Below, one piece after another: positions 1 through 7,831 of a stretch of DNA of 22,332 nt; the first letter of the stretch is position 1, and every line of letters begins with the position of its first letter. Position numbers and translations under genes: made by a program. The DNA comes from an uncultured Fibrobacter sp. (GTDB lineage Bacteria; Fibrobacterota; Fibrobacteria; Fibrobacterales; Fibrobacteraceae): assembly GCA_937891805.1 (NCBI GenBank), contig CALATK010000072.1, forward strand, positions 1 to 22,332, given 5' to 3'. The notes beneath the pieces are model-generated. The model worked only from the letters and a program-made list of their open reading frames with translations. It was not told the origin of the DNA and ran no database searches.

Positions 1-572
1 ATAACTAATGCAATTCGCCATTCCCCGCCTATGCAGGTATAATCCTGGTAGTTTTTACAGTCCAGTGCCCTTGTACCATCCATGCAGGGCGTAAAGCTTA
101 CGTTGTCCCCGTAGATTTCCTTACGGTCAGAAATATGGCTGCACTTTTCTGTGCTCGACGATGAGCGGGGCAGGTCGACACAGTTGACGTCGTTGCCGTT
201 ATCGTCGTAACAGTTGCCGAAGTCTCCGCAATAGGTCTGGATTCCCATGTCGCAAAGATCCTGTTCGGTGTAGCCGCATTCGGGAATCAGGGCGTCACAA
301 GTGGGGTAGTCGATTGCGGAACTGGAGCTTCCGTCTTGATTCGCCGAGGAATACCCGTCTCCAGATCCGGAGCTTTCTGCGTCTGCAGAACTTTCGATGT
401 CTAGGCCGCCATTGCCCTTGCCGTTATGGTTGTTGACGCCCTCTGCCTCGGAAGCGGACGAAATTTCTTCGGAATACGGCACGGTGGCGCTGCTACTGTC
501 GTCGCAGGCGACCAGCGAGATGGCTAGCGACGCTGCGGCAAGCCCGCAGCCGAATTTTACGAGTTGTTTCAT
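1..572 (-). CDS. Partial Cys-rich lipoprotein, C-terminus beyond the left edge
   Basis: The frame is open from an ATG at 570-572 to the window edge (190 codons, no stop). A good ribosome binding site (AAAAAAGGAG) lies just upstream. The N-terminus is a lipoprotein signal with lipobox LVAC, so the mature protein starts at Cys23 and is probably anchored in the outer membrane. A Ser/Gly/Asn-rich linker follows (about residues 25-85), then a domain with many Cys (for example CDALIPECGY and CGDFGNCYDD), which suggests disulfides in the periplasm or at the surface. It starts 15 bp after the stop of the preceding lipoprotein gene, so the two are very likely co-transcribed with the TIGR02147 regulator. 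I recognise no domain family; the function is unknown. Confidence 0.75.
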   Translation of the reverse strand, partial: MKQLVKFGCGLAAASLAISLVACDDSSSATVPYSEEISSASEAEGVNNHNGKGNGGLDIESSADAESSGSGDGYSSANQDGSSSSAIDYPTCDALIPECGYTEQDLCDMGIQTYCGDFGNCYDDNGNDVNCVDLPRSSSSTEKCSHISDRKEIYGDNVSFTPCMDGTRALDCKNYQDYTCIGGEWRIALV

Positions 573-587
573 ATCGTTGCTCCTTTT

Positions 588-1439
588 TTAGTACTGTCTA
601 TTTGCCCACCCCGTACTAAAGTCCAGGTCGATGCATTTGCCTGACGGTTTTTCTATTGTCTTCGTTTCCTTGACGATTTCGGCTTCAAGGTTTACATTAC
701 TGCAGTAAACAAACAGGAATGCATAGAGTTTTTCTTCTGTCGAATAACTGCAGCCTTCCATTTCTACGACGGTAACCGTCATGGAGTTTGCACTGACCGA
801 CGTCAAGACGTTTGGCCTTCCGTCGCCTGCGACCACCAGCACATAGGCGCTGTAATCTTCGGCACCGCTTGCGCTGCAGGTCCCGTCGGCCTTGAGTTCT
901 TCGATTTTGTTCTGGATTGTTTTCATCCCTTCTATTTTCTCGTCGGGAAGCTTGTAGATTCCGGGCTTATCGAAGTCCAACGAGGAACTGTTGTTGTCGC
1001 CTTCGCTGGTTGAAGGAGCCGTATCGGTCTTGTTCCGGACAACCGTTGCCGCAAGGACAGAATTGTCGTAATGGAGGTCCGGGATTCCGTACTGGACAAT
1101 AAAGCTGTTGGGATCTTTGCCGGAAACGGGAGCGGATTCGCTATGAGCAGGGCTGGAATCGTTTTCTGCACCGGAGGAGCTCTGCTCTACAGTGTTACTG
1201 GAACTTTCCACGCCGGGAGAAACCATCAGGGAACTGGAAGAAAGTTCCGCCTTGTTGGGGCTTTCGGAACTAGAGGACGGATTTTCGGAAGCGGAGGATA
1301 CCGACCCTTGACCTTCGGCCATTTCATTAGTTTCTTCGGCGGTACCAGCAAGACCGCTCGTGGAATCGGCGCATCCTGTGCCCAAGAAGGCCACAAGGAA
1401 AAATAGCGCGAATAAATACAAGAGGAATGGCTTATTCAT
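588..1439 (-). CDS. Ser-rich hypothetical lipoprotein
   Basis: This 283-residue protein has a lipoprotein signal peptide with lipobox LGTGC (lipidated Cys23). A long low-complexity Ser/Glu/Asn linker (about residues 40-110) leads to a C-terminal region with a few Cys and the short segment YVLVVAGDGRPN. Linkers of this kind are common in Fibrobacter secreted and surface proteins. The ATG overlaps the 3' end of the TIGR02147 gene by 8 bp, which implies translational coupling. A second lipoprotein gene follows after 15 bp. I recognise no catalytic motif. A surface or adhesion-related role is only a guess from the linker and anchor. Confidence 0.8.
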   Translation of the reverse strand: MNKPFLLYLFALFFLVAFLGTGCADSTSGLAGTAEETNEMAEGQGSVSSASENPSSSSESPNKAELSSSSLMVSPGVESSSNTVEQSSSGAENDSSPAHSESAPVSGKDPNSFIVQYGIPDLHYDNSVLAATVVRNKTDTAPSTSEGDNNSSSLDFDKPGIYKLPDEKIEGMKTIQNKIEELKADGTCSASGAEDYSAYVLVVAGDGRPNVLTSVSANSMTVTVVEMEGCSYSTEEKLYAFLFVYCSNVNLEAEIVKETKTIEKPSGKCIDLDFSTGWANRQY

Positions 1440-2262
1440 TTTCGCACTCCTTCACGTTTTTGGTCAAGGGGAAGAGCTGGAGGTTCAGGCGGTACACTTG
1501 GTCGATGTTTTTGTCGTCAGCGGCGATGGCGATAATTTGGCGGCGGCATTCGTCCAGCACCTTCACGATGCGTTCGTAACTTTCGCGGGACACTCCCATG
1601 GTCACTCCGCTGAAGTTGCGCTGTTCAACAGGCAGATCCAACGCAGGGGTGGCAAGCTTGGACATCTGGCGGTGCATTCCCCTGAGTGCAAGCCGCGTGG
1701 CGTCCGGCGTTCCTGTGATGGATGTTTCTGCCTGCACGAAAGCGCTGTCCCCTGCCTTCTTCAGGAGACCCGCCTTCGTGAGGAAGTTCAGGCTCTGCTG
1801 GACTTCTGCCGCGGTCATTTCGGGGTAGCATTTCTTGGCGATTTCGCCCGGAGTGGCGCCCGGCATCAGCGGGGCAAGTTCACGTACAACGGGGTTCTGC
1901 CAGGAATCGTAAAACTCGAACAGGTCGCCTTCTAGCACGCGGACCTTGTGGACCTTGGCGATGGCGAGCATGTTTTCGTAGGCGGCCTTCTTTTTTTCTT
2001 CGGTGGCGGCCTGGCCGAATTCCACCATAGCGCGGAAATATTCCATCTCGAAACCCACGAGGCCCATGGCGGCCCCCGTGCGTTCTACGCCGACCTTGCT
2101 CAGCTTGCTCTTGCCGTCGCAGACTACCTTCATGTAAGAAGAGGAGGTAAATCCTGCGATTCTGGAGAACTCGCGCCACGAGAAGACGGAACGGCGCTTG
2201 CGCTCCTCGTAGTAGTCCAGCATGTACTGGCGGAAATCGGAATATTCGACTATCGGTTTCAT
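1432..2262 (-). CDS. TIGR02147-family (DUF4423-like) regulatory protein
   Basis: The start MKPIVEYSDFRQYMLDYYEE and the following segment SWREFSRIAGFTSSSYMK are typical of the Fibrobacter-expanded TIGR02147 family. The N-terminal part looks like a helix-turn-helix (about residues 20-60). The rest is helical, including a block on residues such as LNFLTKAGLLKK that resembles a winged-helix unit. A longer frame would start at 2292, but the ATG at 2262 gives the family's usual N-terminus, so I chose it. Neither start has a strong Shine-Dalgarno sequence. It is first in an operon with two lipoproteins, with an 8-bp overlap to the next gene. It may regulate these neighbours, but the family's biochemical role is poorly defined. 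Confidence 0.85.
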   Translation of the reverse strand: MKPIVEYSDFRQYMLDYYEERKRRSVFSWREFSRIAGFTSSSYMKVVCDGKSKLSKVGVERTGAAMGLVGFEMEYFRAMVEFGQAATEEKKKAAYENMLAIAKVHKVRVLEGDLFEFYDSWQNPVVRELAPLMPGATPGEIAKKCYPEMTAAEVQQSLNFLTKAGLLKKAGDSAFVQAETSITGTPDATRLALRGMHRQMSKLATPALDLPVEQRNFSGVTMGVSRESYERIVKVLDECRRQIIAIAADDKNIDQVYRLNLQLFPLTKNVKECENE

Positions 2263-2374
2263 CGTAAATAAATATACGACTATTTTCCCCAAAAGTCAAT
2301 AGCCTATGCAACAAAATATTTGTTTTTGTTCAAATTTCACAATTATTTTGCATTATTTTACAAAATTTTCCGTA

Positions 2375-2395
2375 TATGAAACAGAACGTTTCATA
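2375..2395. promoter_or_regulatory. Inverted repeat, candidate operator
   Basis: TATGAAAC and GTTTCATA form perfect 8-bp arms around a 5-bp spacer. The site lies about 113 bp upstream of the TIGR02147 start, in an AT-rich gap, between the LysR terminator-like hairpin and the next gene. The symmetry fits a dimeric DNA-binding protein, possibly the TIGR02147 protein itself. It could instead be an RNA hairpin. Confidence 0.4.
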
Positions 2396-2398
2396 AAA

Positions 2399-2435
2399 GG
2401 AAGTCCCCTACTACTCTGTAGGAGACACTTCTTCC
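2399..2435 (-). terminator. Probable terminator of the LysR gene
   Basis: Read on the minus strand, a 7-bp inner stem (one G-U pair, 8-nt loop) and a 5-bp outer stem GGAAG/CTTCC with a bulge are followed by TTTTA. It lies about 35 bp after the LysR stop codon. The stem is imperfect, so termination may be partial. Confidence 0.45.
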
Positions 2436-2470
2436 TGCCATTGTCCACCGGCAAGCTGCTTCTTAAAAGG

Positions 2471-3355
2471 TCATTCTTTCTTGCGGCCGGCGGAACGCTT
2501 CAGCTGGTTTACCAGGAACTTGTAGAACCCTTCGATGTGGGAATTGTCCTGCTTGCCGCGGAGGAGCGTCACCACGATATCGCGCTTGAATTCGATATCG
2601 GTAATCTTCAACAGCTTGATTCTGCGATTGTCCACCTTGCCCCAAGAGAACTCGGGCCAGAATCCCACACCCAAACCGCCTGCGATGGCGTCTTTTACCA
2701 TAAGGGCGTTGTCGCTCTCGAAAATCAGGTGGGCCTGGAAGCCTATGCGCTTACAGTAATCCTCGCAGATGGTGTGGAGCTGCTTGGAACCGTACAGGCC
2801 GATAAAGTTGGTGTCGCCCAGTTCATGCAGCGATATGCTGTCGCGCTTCTTGTATTCCGCGGTATTGGGAACGGCGAGGTAGATGTTCTCGGAACAGACA
2901 AAAACCTCTTCGTCGGGATTTTCCTGCGGGCGGTAGTTGGCGAAAGTCTGGATGGAAATGTCGTACAGGGACGATTCCTCTTTCTGCACCAGGTAGAAAC
3001 GGAGCGCCGGAGCGTCTTTCTTGTACTGGATAACCGCATTGGTCACAAAGGAAGAAGCCGCCAGGACCTTGAGGCTCACGGTAATGGCCTGCTTGTCGGA
3101 CTTGGCCCGAAGGCGGGCAGGCAAGGCCTCGATGTCTTCGTAGAGGGGCTTCACCTTTTTGTAGAAGTAATCACCCGCTTCGGTAAGCTTGATGTTACGG
3201 CCGCTGGACTTGAAAAGCTTGACGCCCAGTTCGTCTTCTAGCTTGTGGATGGCATGTGTCAACGCAGGCTGCACAATGCACAGGTTCTTGGCGCTCTGGG
3301 TCACGTGTTCGGTACGAGCCACTTCCAGAAAGTACTTGATATGGGTCAGTTCCAT
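2471..3355 (-). CDS. LysR-family transcriptional regulator
   Basis: The protein has 294 residues, the normal length for the family. The N-terminal winged helix-turn-helix is clear: MELTHIKYFLEVARTEHVT, then QSAKNLCIVQPALTHAIHKL as the recognition-helix region, then ELGVKLFKSSGRNIKLTEAG. The effector-binding region spans about residues 90-290 and ends with the usual GGLGVGFWPEF stretch (around 225-240). The inducer cannot be told. The gene is divergent from the FISUMP lipoprotein gene across a 207-bp AT-rich gap, the classic LysR arrangement, so that gene is a candidate target. The start has a TTGGAG ribosome binding site. Confidence 0.92.
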   Translation of the reverse strand: MELTHIKYFLEVARTEHVTQSAKNLCIVQPALTHAIHKLEDELGVKLFKSSGRNIKLTEAGDYFYKKVKPLYEDIEALPARLRAKSDKQAITVSLKVLAASSFVTNAVIQYKKDAPALRFYLVQKEESSLYDISIQTFANYRPQENPDEEVFVCSENIYLAVPNTAEYKKRDSISLHELGDTNFIGLYGSKQLHTICEDYCKRIGFQAHLIFESDNALMVKDAIAGGLGVGFWPEFSWGKVDNRRIKLLKITDIEFKRDIVVTLLRGKQDNSHIEGFYKFLVNQLKRSAGRKKE

Positions 3356-3379
3356 AAAAACTCCAATTCATCAAAAATT

Positions 3380-3389
3380 TTTATAACAC
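3380..3389 (-). promoter_or_regulatory. Candidate extended -10 promoter of the LysR gene
   Basis: The minus strand reads GTGTTATAAA (TGn-TATAAA) 25 bp before the LysR ATG. Nearly the same string, GTGTTATAAT, occurs at two other minus-strand gene starts (18446 and 22130). I see no clear -35 box here. Confidence 0.45.
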
Positions 3390-3507
3390 AAATATAAACA
3401 ATAAAATCAGGATACAGAAGGGTAAAACAGGGATTTTTAAAAAAATCATCAAAAAAAGTGATTAAAAATGAAAAAATTATTTATTAGTCAATATCAAAAT
3501 CATGTTT

Positions 3508-3515
3508 TATCTTTG
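3508..3515 (+). promoter_or_regulatory. Weak candidate -7 element for the FISUMP gene
   Basis: TATCTTTG matches the TAnnTTTG -7 box described for Bacteroidota, relatives of Fibrobacterota. It lies 48 bp before the ATG of the FISUMP gene. No convincing -33 element is visible and the region is very AT-rich, so chance is a real possibility. Confidence 0.2.
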
Positions 3516-3562
3516 TCACCGAAAACAAAAAAAAGCCCCAAGGCACATTCAAAGGAGTTCTC

Positions 3563-4129
3563 ATGAAATCGGTTCTTAAAACACTTGCCACCACAGCCCT
3601 CGTCGCATTCACCGCCTTCGCCTTTACCGCCTGCAACGACAACCGGGACTGCGCCTACAACGAGGCCGGCCACACTCTCGCCTGCCCCGAGAAGACCTAC
3701 AAGACCGTAACGCTGGGCGGAAAGACCTGGATGGCCGAAAACCTGGACGTATTCACTCCGGATTCAAGCGTGTGCTACGCCAACAACCACGACAACTGCA
3801 ATACGGATGGACGCCTGTACACCTTCGCCTCTGCAACGGGTAACGTATGCCCCACCGGTTGGGCGCTCCCCACCGTAGAAGATTTCAAGGTGGCCTTCGG
3901 CGCAAGCGAGCCCGCCGCTCTCAAAAACGCCAACGGTTTTAACGCCCTCTTCGCCGGATTCAAGTACTACGATGGGAACTTCGCCGACAAGGGCGTAAGC
4001 GCCAGCTTCTGGACAAGCGACAGCTACGACGATTCCAGGGCTTACCTTGTCCGCATTACCGACTCCGGAATCGCCTACGAGCACTTCAACAAGAACATTT
4101 TCGCCTCTGTCCGCTGCATCAAGAAATAG
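3563..4129 (+). CDS. FISUMP-domain (TIGR02145-like) lipoprotein
   Basis: The protein has 188 residues with a lipoprotein signal peptide (lipobox FTAC, Cys24). It then matches the Fibrobacter succinogenes major paralogous domain along its length: LGGKTWMAENLDV (51-63), GRLYTFASATGNVCPTGWAL (83-102), FWTSDSYDDSRAYLVRI (149-165) and the C-terminal SVRCIKK. This domain is usually found on secreted or surface proteins of Fibrobacter and Bacteroidota; its biochemical role is not established. The ribosome binding site AAAGGAG sits 5 bp before the ATG. The gene is divergent from the LysR gene, which may control it. It is a minimal version: a signal plus one FISUMP domain. Confidence 0.88.
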   Translation: MKSVLKTLATTALVAFTAFAFTACNDNRDCAYNEAGHTLACPEKTYKTVTLGGKTWMAENLDVFTPDSSVCYANNHDNCNTDGRLYTFASATGNVCPTGWALPTVEDFKVAFGASEPAALKNANGFNALFAGFKYYDGNFADKGVSASFWTSDSYDDSRAYLVRITDSGIAYEHFNKNIFASVRCIKK

Positions 4130-4182
4130 CTACACCCCTCCGGTGGAGTTAGTTGTTATTTTTCAGGATGTCACTTCTTGTG

Positions 4183-4273
4183 ACCTACACCCTACTACCT
4201 AAAACCTACTACCTAATACCTACAACCTATCACCTAACACCTAGCCCCTAGATCCTAACCCCTATTCCCTAAC
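4183..4273 (+). repeat. Heptanucleotide array 1: 13 units of 7 bp
   Basis: Thirteen consecutive 7-mers with consensus (A/C)CCTANN, for example ACCTAAA, ACCTACT, ACCTAAT, ACCTACA, ACCTAAC, CCCTAAC. The frame of the repeat is kept for 91 bp without an indel and ends 1 bp before the yidE ATG. It takes the place where a ribosome binding site would lie; no Shine-Dalgarno sequence is visible. The first half of the 145-bp gap holds only a small GTCAC-TTCTT-GTGAC hairpin (4170-4184). Confidence 0.9.
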
Positions 4274-4274
4274 T

Positions 4275-5957
4275 ATGACCTGGCTTATCAATCTATTCAC
4301 CCAGCCCTCGGTAGGGCAACAAGTTGTGGCGATTGCCCTCACGGCGGCAGTCGGCCTCATGGTCGGAAAAATCAAGGTCAAGGGCATTAGCCTTGGCGGT
4401 GCAGGAGCGCTCTTTGTGGGAATATTGCTTGGGCACTTGGGGCTCCGCGTCGAAGCAAATGTGCTCCATTTTATCCAGGAATTCGGCCTTATCCTGTTCG
4501 TCTATACCATCGGCATGCAGGTGGGGCCTGGATTCATAGATTCCATACGTAGGCACGGGCTGGTGCTGAACATTCTGTCTGTAGGAATCGTACTGCTGGG
4601 CGTTATCGCGACCCTCTGCCTCTACTTCTTTACCAGCATGCACGACAACGTGCCCGTACTTATCGGCATGCTCTGCGGTGCCGTGACCAACACGCCCTCG
4701 CTGGGAGCCGCCAACTCGGCATTTGCCGCCGCCGGCGTGGATACATCCCTGACAGGAATCGGCTATGCGGTAGCTTACCCCTTCGGTGTTATCGGAATTA
4801 TTCTCGTAATGCTGCTCGTGCAGCTCATGTTCCGGCAGGACCCCGCCAAGGCGGCAAGCGACTACGCCGACGAAATCGCCGCCACTACCAAAGAAATCGA
4901 ATCCTGCAGCCTTACGGTAGACAACCAGAATCTGTACGGAATCATGCTGAAAGAAATCCCTGACCTGATTTCCAGCGGGGTGGTGGTGACCCGACTCTTG
5001 CGGGGCGAAGAAATCTTCACCCCTAACGAAAAGACCGTCATCGAAAAAGGCGACAAGGTGCACATCGTAGGCATGCCCGAGGCCGTAGCCGCCATGGAAA
5101 AGATTATCGGCAAGCGTCTGGACACGCCCATCACCACGATTCCCGCCAAGAGTACGGAACCCATCCAGGTGAGGACCGTACTCGTGACCAACAAGAAAAT
5201 ACTGGGTCGCACCATCGGATCCCTGGCTTTGGCAGAACGCTTTGGCGTGACCGTAAGCCGCGTGACCCGGAGCGGATTCAAGTTTACGGGCCGATTAGAT
5301 TTGCGCATCAAGTTCGCCGACAAACTGAAAATCGTCGGCCCCGCTTCAGGGCTGGACGCGGTGACCCAAAAATTGGGCAACTCCCTGACCGCCCTGGACC
5401 ACCCCGAAATTCTACCCGCGTTCCTGGGAATCTTCCTGGGAGTCATCGTAGGCAGCATCCCCTTCGCCATTCCCGGGATGCCGACCCCGCTTAAGCTTGG
5501 GCTTGCAGGCGGCCCGCTGATTGTGGCCATCCTGTTAAGCCGCAAGCGCAAGATCGGGCCCCTGAACTTTTTCATGGCCAACAGCGCAAACCTGATGCTC
5601 CGCGAGTTCGGCCTTACGCTTTTCCTGAGCTGCGTGGGCCTGAACGCAGGTATCAAATTCTTCGAAGTGCTCCTGAACGGCGACGGGCTCTACTACATGG
5701 GGCTTGCGGCCATCATCACCTTCTTCCCACTTGCCATCATGGCAGTGGTGGGGCACCTGGTTTTCAAGGTGAACTACCTTTCGCTCTGCGGCGTGCTGGC
5801 AGGCGCCACCACGGACCCTCCGGCCCTGGCCTTTGCCAACAGCCAGGCGGACAGCGAGGCGGTGAACATCGGGTACGCGTCAGTCTATCCGCTGACCATG
5901 CTGCTCCGGATTCTAAGCGGACAGGTGCTGGCTATTCTGCTGCTTTCGGCTGTGTAG
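4275..5957 (+). CDS. yidE: YidE-type transporter of the aspartate:alanine exchanger family
   Basis: This 560-residue inner-membrane protein matches E. coli YidE in layout and motifs. The N-terminal membrane half (about 1-195) has GLILFVYTIGMQVGPGF and GAVTNTPSLGA. Two RCK/TrkA-C domains lie in the cytoplasmic middle (about 210-285 and 295-370). The C-terminal membrane half (about 380-560) has LKLGLAGGPLI, AGATTDPPALAFAN and ASVYPLTMLLRI. The duplicated G-x-TNTP and TTDPPAL motifs are the expected transport signatures. The substrate is unknown; family members exchange amino or dicarboxylic acids, and the RCK domains suggest ligand gating. The start lies directly after heptad array 1 and has no visible Shine-Dalgarno sequence. 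It ends 19 bp from the convergent TPR gene. Confidence 0.93.
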   Translation: MTWLINLFTQPSVGQQVVAIALTAAVGLMVGKIKVKGISLGGAGALFVGILLGHLGLRVEANVLHFIQEFGLILFVYTIGMQVGPGFIDSIRRHGLVLNILSVGIVLLGVIATLCLYFFTSMHDNVPVLIGMLCGAVTNTPSLGAANSAFAAAGVDTSLTGIGYAVAYPFGVIGIILVMLLVQLMFRQDPAKAASDYADEIAATTKEIESCSLTVDNQNLYGIMLKEIPDLISSGVVVTRLLRGEEIFTPNEKTVIEKGDKVHIVGMPEAVAAMEKIIGKRLDTPITTIPAKSTEPIQVRTVLVTNKKILGRTIGSLALAERFGVTVSRVTRSGFKFTGRLDLRIKFADKLKIVGPASGLDAVTQKLGNSLTALDHPEILPAFLGIFLGVIVGSIPFAIPGMPTPLKLGLAGGPLIVAILLSRKRKIGPLNFFMANSANLMLREFGLTLFLSCVGLNAGIKFFEVLLNGDGLYYMGLAAIITFFPLAIMAVVGHLVFKVNYLSLCGVLAGATTDPPALAFANSQADSEAVNIGYASVYPLTMLLRILSGQVLAILLLSAV

Positions 5958-5976
5958 CTTTTGTAAAACTGGCGAA

Positions 5977-7068
5977 CTACTGTTCCAGTTCCAGCAAATC
6001 CGCCTTTAGGGACTGGTCATTGGGGTAGTATTTCTGGGCCAGCAGCAATAGGCGGCGGGCCTCGTCGGGACGCTTTTTTGCCATGGCATCGTAGGCCATG
6101 TTCTTGAGACCATAAATGGCTTCGGCATTTCCATTTTTTGCCGCCAGCTCGTAGGCGTATTCTGCACGGTCCAGGAACTTGGTATCGTAGGCCAGGTTCC
6201 CGAGGAAAATGGCGGCGTCGGAAAAGTCCGGCTTGATTTGCAAGATATTGTTCAGAATGTCCATGGCCACAAAGGGCTTGTTGTCTTCGGCCAAGACATC
6301 GGCCAGCTTGTACATGACATTCACGTCGTCAGGGCGCACGCCCAGAGCCTCGCGGTAATGACCTGCGCTCTGCTCATACTGTTTGTTCATGCGGAAAACA
6401 TCCCCAAGATAGACCAGAAAATCCACTTCTTCGGGGTGTGCCGTGTAGCCCTTGCGGACAATTTCTACAGCCCGGTCGTAATCGTCCATGGCGATGTTCG
6501 CCTCCGAAAGCTGATAGACGATGCTCAGGTCGTCAGGGTCCAGCTGGTAGGCCTTTTCTACCGAACGGAGCGCCCCCACCTTGTCGCCCACCTTGCTGTA
6601 GGCCTCCCCCAGGTAGAGCCATCCCGAAATGTTGTTGGGCTCCAGTTTCAACGCCCTGTGGTAAGCGGCGATACATTCGGGATATTGCTTCAGGCGGAAA
6701 TAGACGCTAGCCATATTGAACAGCGCAGGGGAAAACGCCCCGTCTGAAAAATCCACCGCCTTGCGGTAGGCGGCCGCCGCCTCGGGGTATTTTTCCATCT
6801 GGTAATAACTGTTGGCGATATTGAAACTTGTGGCCGTGGGGTCGGCACCGCGTTCTTCGGCCTTGTGATACAGAATGATGGCCTGGTTGAATTTTCCGTT
6901 ACGGTAAAGGGCGTTGGCGCGTTCCAGCAGGTCGTAAGAAGACTGCGCAGAAAAAACAGGAATGGCAAAAAACATGATGATATAAGACAGAAGCGAGAGC
7001 CGCGACAAACCATGTTTGCCGTTACTCATACCCCAAAGCTCGCAAACGCGAGCGACCTCATAGCTCAT
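5977..7068 (-). CDS. TPR-repeat protein, last gene of the TonB module
   Basis: The protein consists of an N-terminal hydrophobic signal followed by about eight tetratricopeptide repeats (from about residue 45 to the end). Typical units include AKEN-like helices such as SFNIANSYYQMEKYPEAAAA and SGWLYLGEAYSKVGDKVGAL. It is probably periplasmic or membrane-anchored. In Vibrio TonB2-type clusters the same last position holds a TPR gene, proposed to assist the TonB complex. The start is uncertain: the ATG at 7068 sits inside degenerate heptad repeats and gives an odd acidic leader. The ATG at 7029 gives MSNGKHGLSRLSLLSYIIMF, a more normal signal peptide, and places the 7038 hairpin in the leader. 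Confidence 0.85.
   Translation of the reverse strand: MSYEVARVCELWGMSNGKHGLSRLSLLSYIIMFFAIPVFSAQSSYDLLERANALYRNGKFNQAIILYHKAEERGADPTATSFNIANSYYQMEKYPEAAAAYRKAVDFSDGAFSPALFNMASVYFRLKQYPECIAAYHRALKLEPNNISGWLYLGEAYSKVGDKVGALRSVEKAYQLDPDDLSIVYQLSEANIAMDDYDRAVEIVRKGYTAHPEEVDFLVYLGDVFRMNKQYEQSAGHYREALGVRPDDVNVMYKLADVLAEDNKPFVAMDILNNILQIKPDFSDAAIFLGNLAYDTKFLDRAEYAYELAAKNGNAEAIYGLKNMAYDAMAKKRPDEARRLLLLAQKYYPNDQSLKADLLELEQ
7038..7053. repeat. Hairpin at the TPR gene start
   Basis: GCTCGC-AAAC-GCGAGC is a perfect 6-bp stem with a 4-nt loop. It lies between the two possible starts of the TPR gene (7068 and 7029), next to degenerate heptads CCTCATA, GCTCATA, CCACTAA and TCCCTAA (7056-7083), which also run over the tonB stop codon. 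Confidence 0.5.
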
Positions 7069-7072
7069 ACCA

Positions 7073-7720
7073 CTAATCCCTAAACATCACCTCGAAAGGT
7101 TGTTCCATTCCACAAAACGCCACCGCCTTGCCGTCTTTTTCTGCAGGGGCAAAGGTCATGCGGCCAAGAGCTTCGCGACCGGCGGCGGCAAGTCCAGAAC
7201 CTGCAGGAGATTCCTCGATAACGCGGATATCATAGGCCCGCCCGCCCACATCTACACAAAAACTCAGGCGGAGCGTAGCGTCAATTTCCCGGTCCCGAAT
7301 TTGCGGTGGCACCTGGAAATTGGGCATAGATTTGCTTTCGGGTTTTTTATCTACATCGCCCTTTTCACTGGACATAGCGCCCCCGCGAAAATCCGCTACC
7401 AGTTCCTCGTTAATGGCTGCCCCTGCCGTCCCCGAAGCCACCCCCAAGTTCATGGCAAGACGCGGGCCCGCCTTGGGCGTGCGGGAGGAGGTCTTTTGTC
7501 GCTCCGGCTTGCGGGATGGCTTTTTCTTTTCCACCTTCTTTTCCATTTCTTCCACCTTCTTTACGGAGACTTCCGTCTTGGTGTACTTTTTTTCGTGGAA
7601 GATTTTTCCGGTCAGAAACATGTTAGCAAGAGTCACGGAAAATACCAGCAGCAGGCTACAAAGCACCGCCGCCAGGAGAAGCAGAGACCGCTTGATTATT
7701 TTCCTTAGAATCTTACGCAT
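7073..7720 (-). CDS. tonB: TonB energy transducer (TonB2-like)
   Basis: This 215-residue protein spans from inner membrane to periplasm. An N-terminal basic stretch and one membrane anchor (about 12-36) lead to a Lys/Glu/Pro-rich spacer (about 50-85, VEEMEKKVEKKKPSRKPE), shorter than in classical TonB. The C-terminal TonB fold (about 140-215) has LRLSFCVDVGGRAYDIRVIE and ends in FEVMFRD. TonB passes the energy of the ExbB/ExbD motor to outer-membrane receptors; the receptor at 15840-18413 is a possible client. It follows exbD after a 202-bp gap filled with heptad arrays. No Shine-Dalgarno sequence is visible before the ATG, as array 2 ends 4 bp upstream. Confidence 0.9.
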   Translation of the reverse strand: MRKILRKIIKRSLLLLAAVLCSLLLVFSVTLANMFLTGKIFHEKKYTKTEVSVKKVEEMEKKVEKKKPSRKPERQKTSSRTPKAGPRLAMNLGVASGTAGAAINEELVADFRGGAMSSEKGDVDKKPESKSMPNFQVPPQIRDREIDATLRLSFCVDVGGRAYDIRVIEESPAGSGLAAAGREALGRMTFAPAEKDGKAVAFCGMEQPFEVMFRD

Positions 7721-7724
7721 TGTA

Positions 7725-7815
7725 GTTATGAGTTATGAGTTATGAGTTATGAGTTATGAGTTGTGAGTTATGAGTTATGAGCTATGAGTTGTGAGTTATG
7801 AGTTGTGAGTTATGA
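7725..7815 (-). repeat. Heptanucleotide array 2: 13 units of 7 bp before tonB
   Basis: Thirteen consecutive units of GTTATGA on the plus strand (TCATAAC on the coding strand); nine are GTTATGA, three GTTGTGA and one GCTATGA. The array is 91 bp, the same unit number and length as array 1 but with another unit sequence. It ends 4 bp before the tonB ATG. Confidence 0.95.
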
Positions 7816-7831
7816 GTGGCGAAAGAATCGT

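Noticed and set aside
588..1406. Plus-strand frames over the left lipoprotein gene (for example 1071-1406)
   Set aside because: They lie opposite a lipoprotein with signal peptide and operon context; their products are Gly/Phe-rich shadow sequences with no recognisable start signal.
2306..3241. A 311-codon plus-strand frame opposite the LysR gene
   Set aside because: Shadow frame; the minus strand gives a textbook LysR protein.
4183..4273. Array 1 as a CRISPR array or origin iterons
   Set aside because: Units of 7 bp without spacers rule out CRISPR; no replication gene or AT-rich unwinding element lies near.
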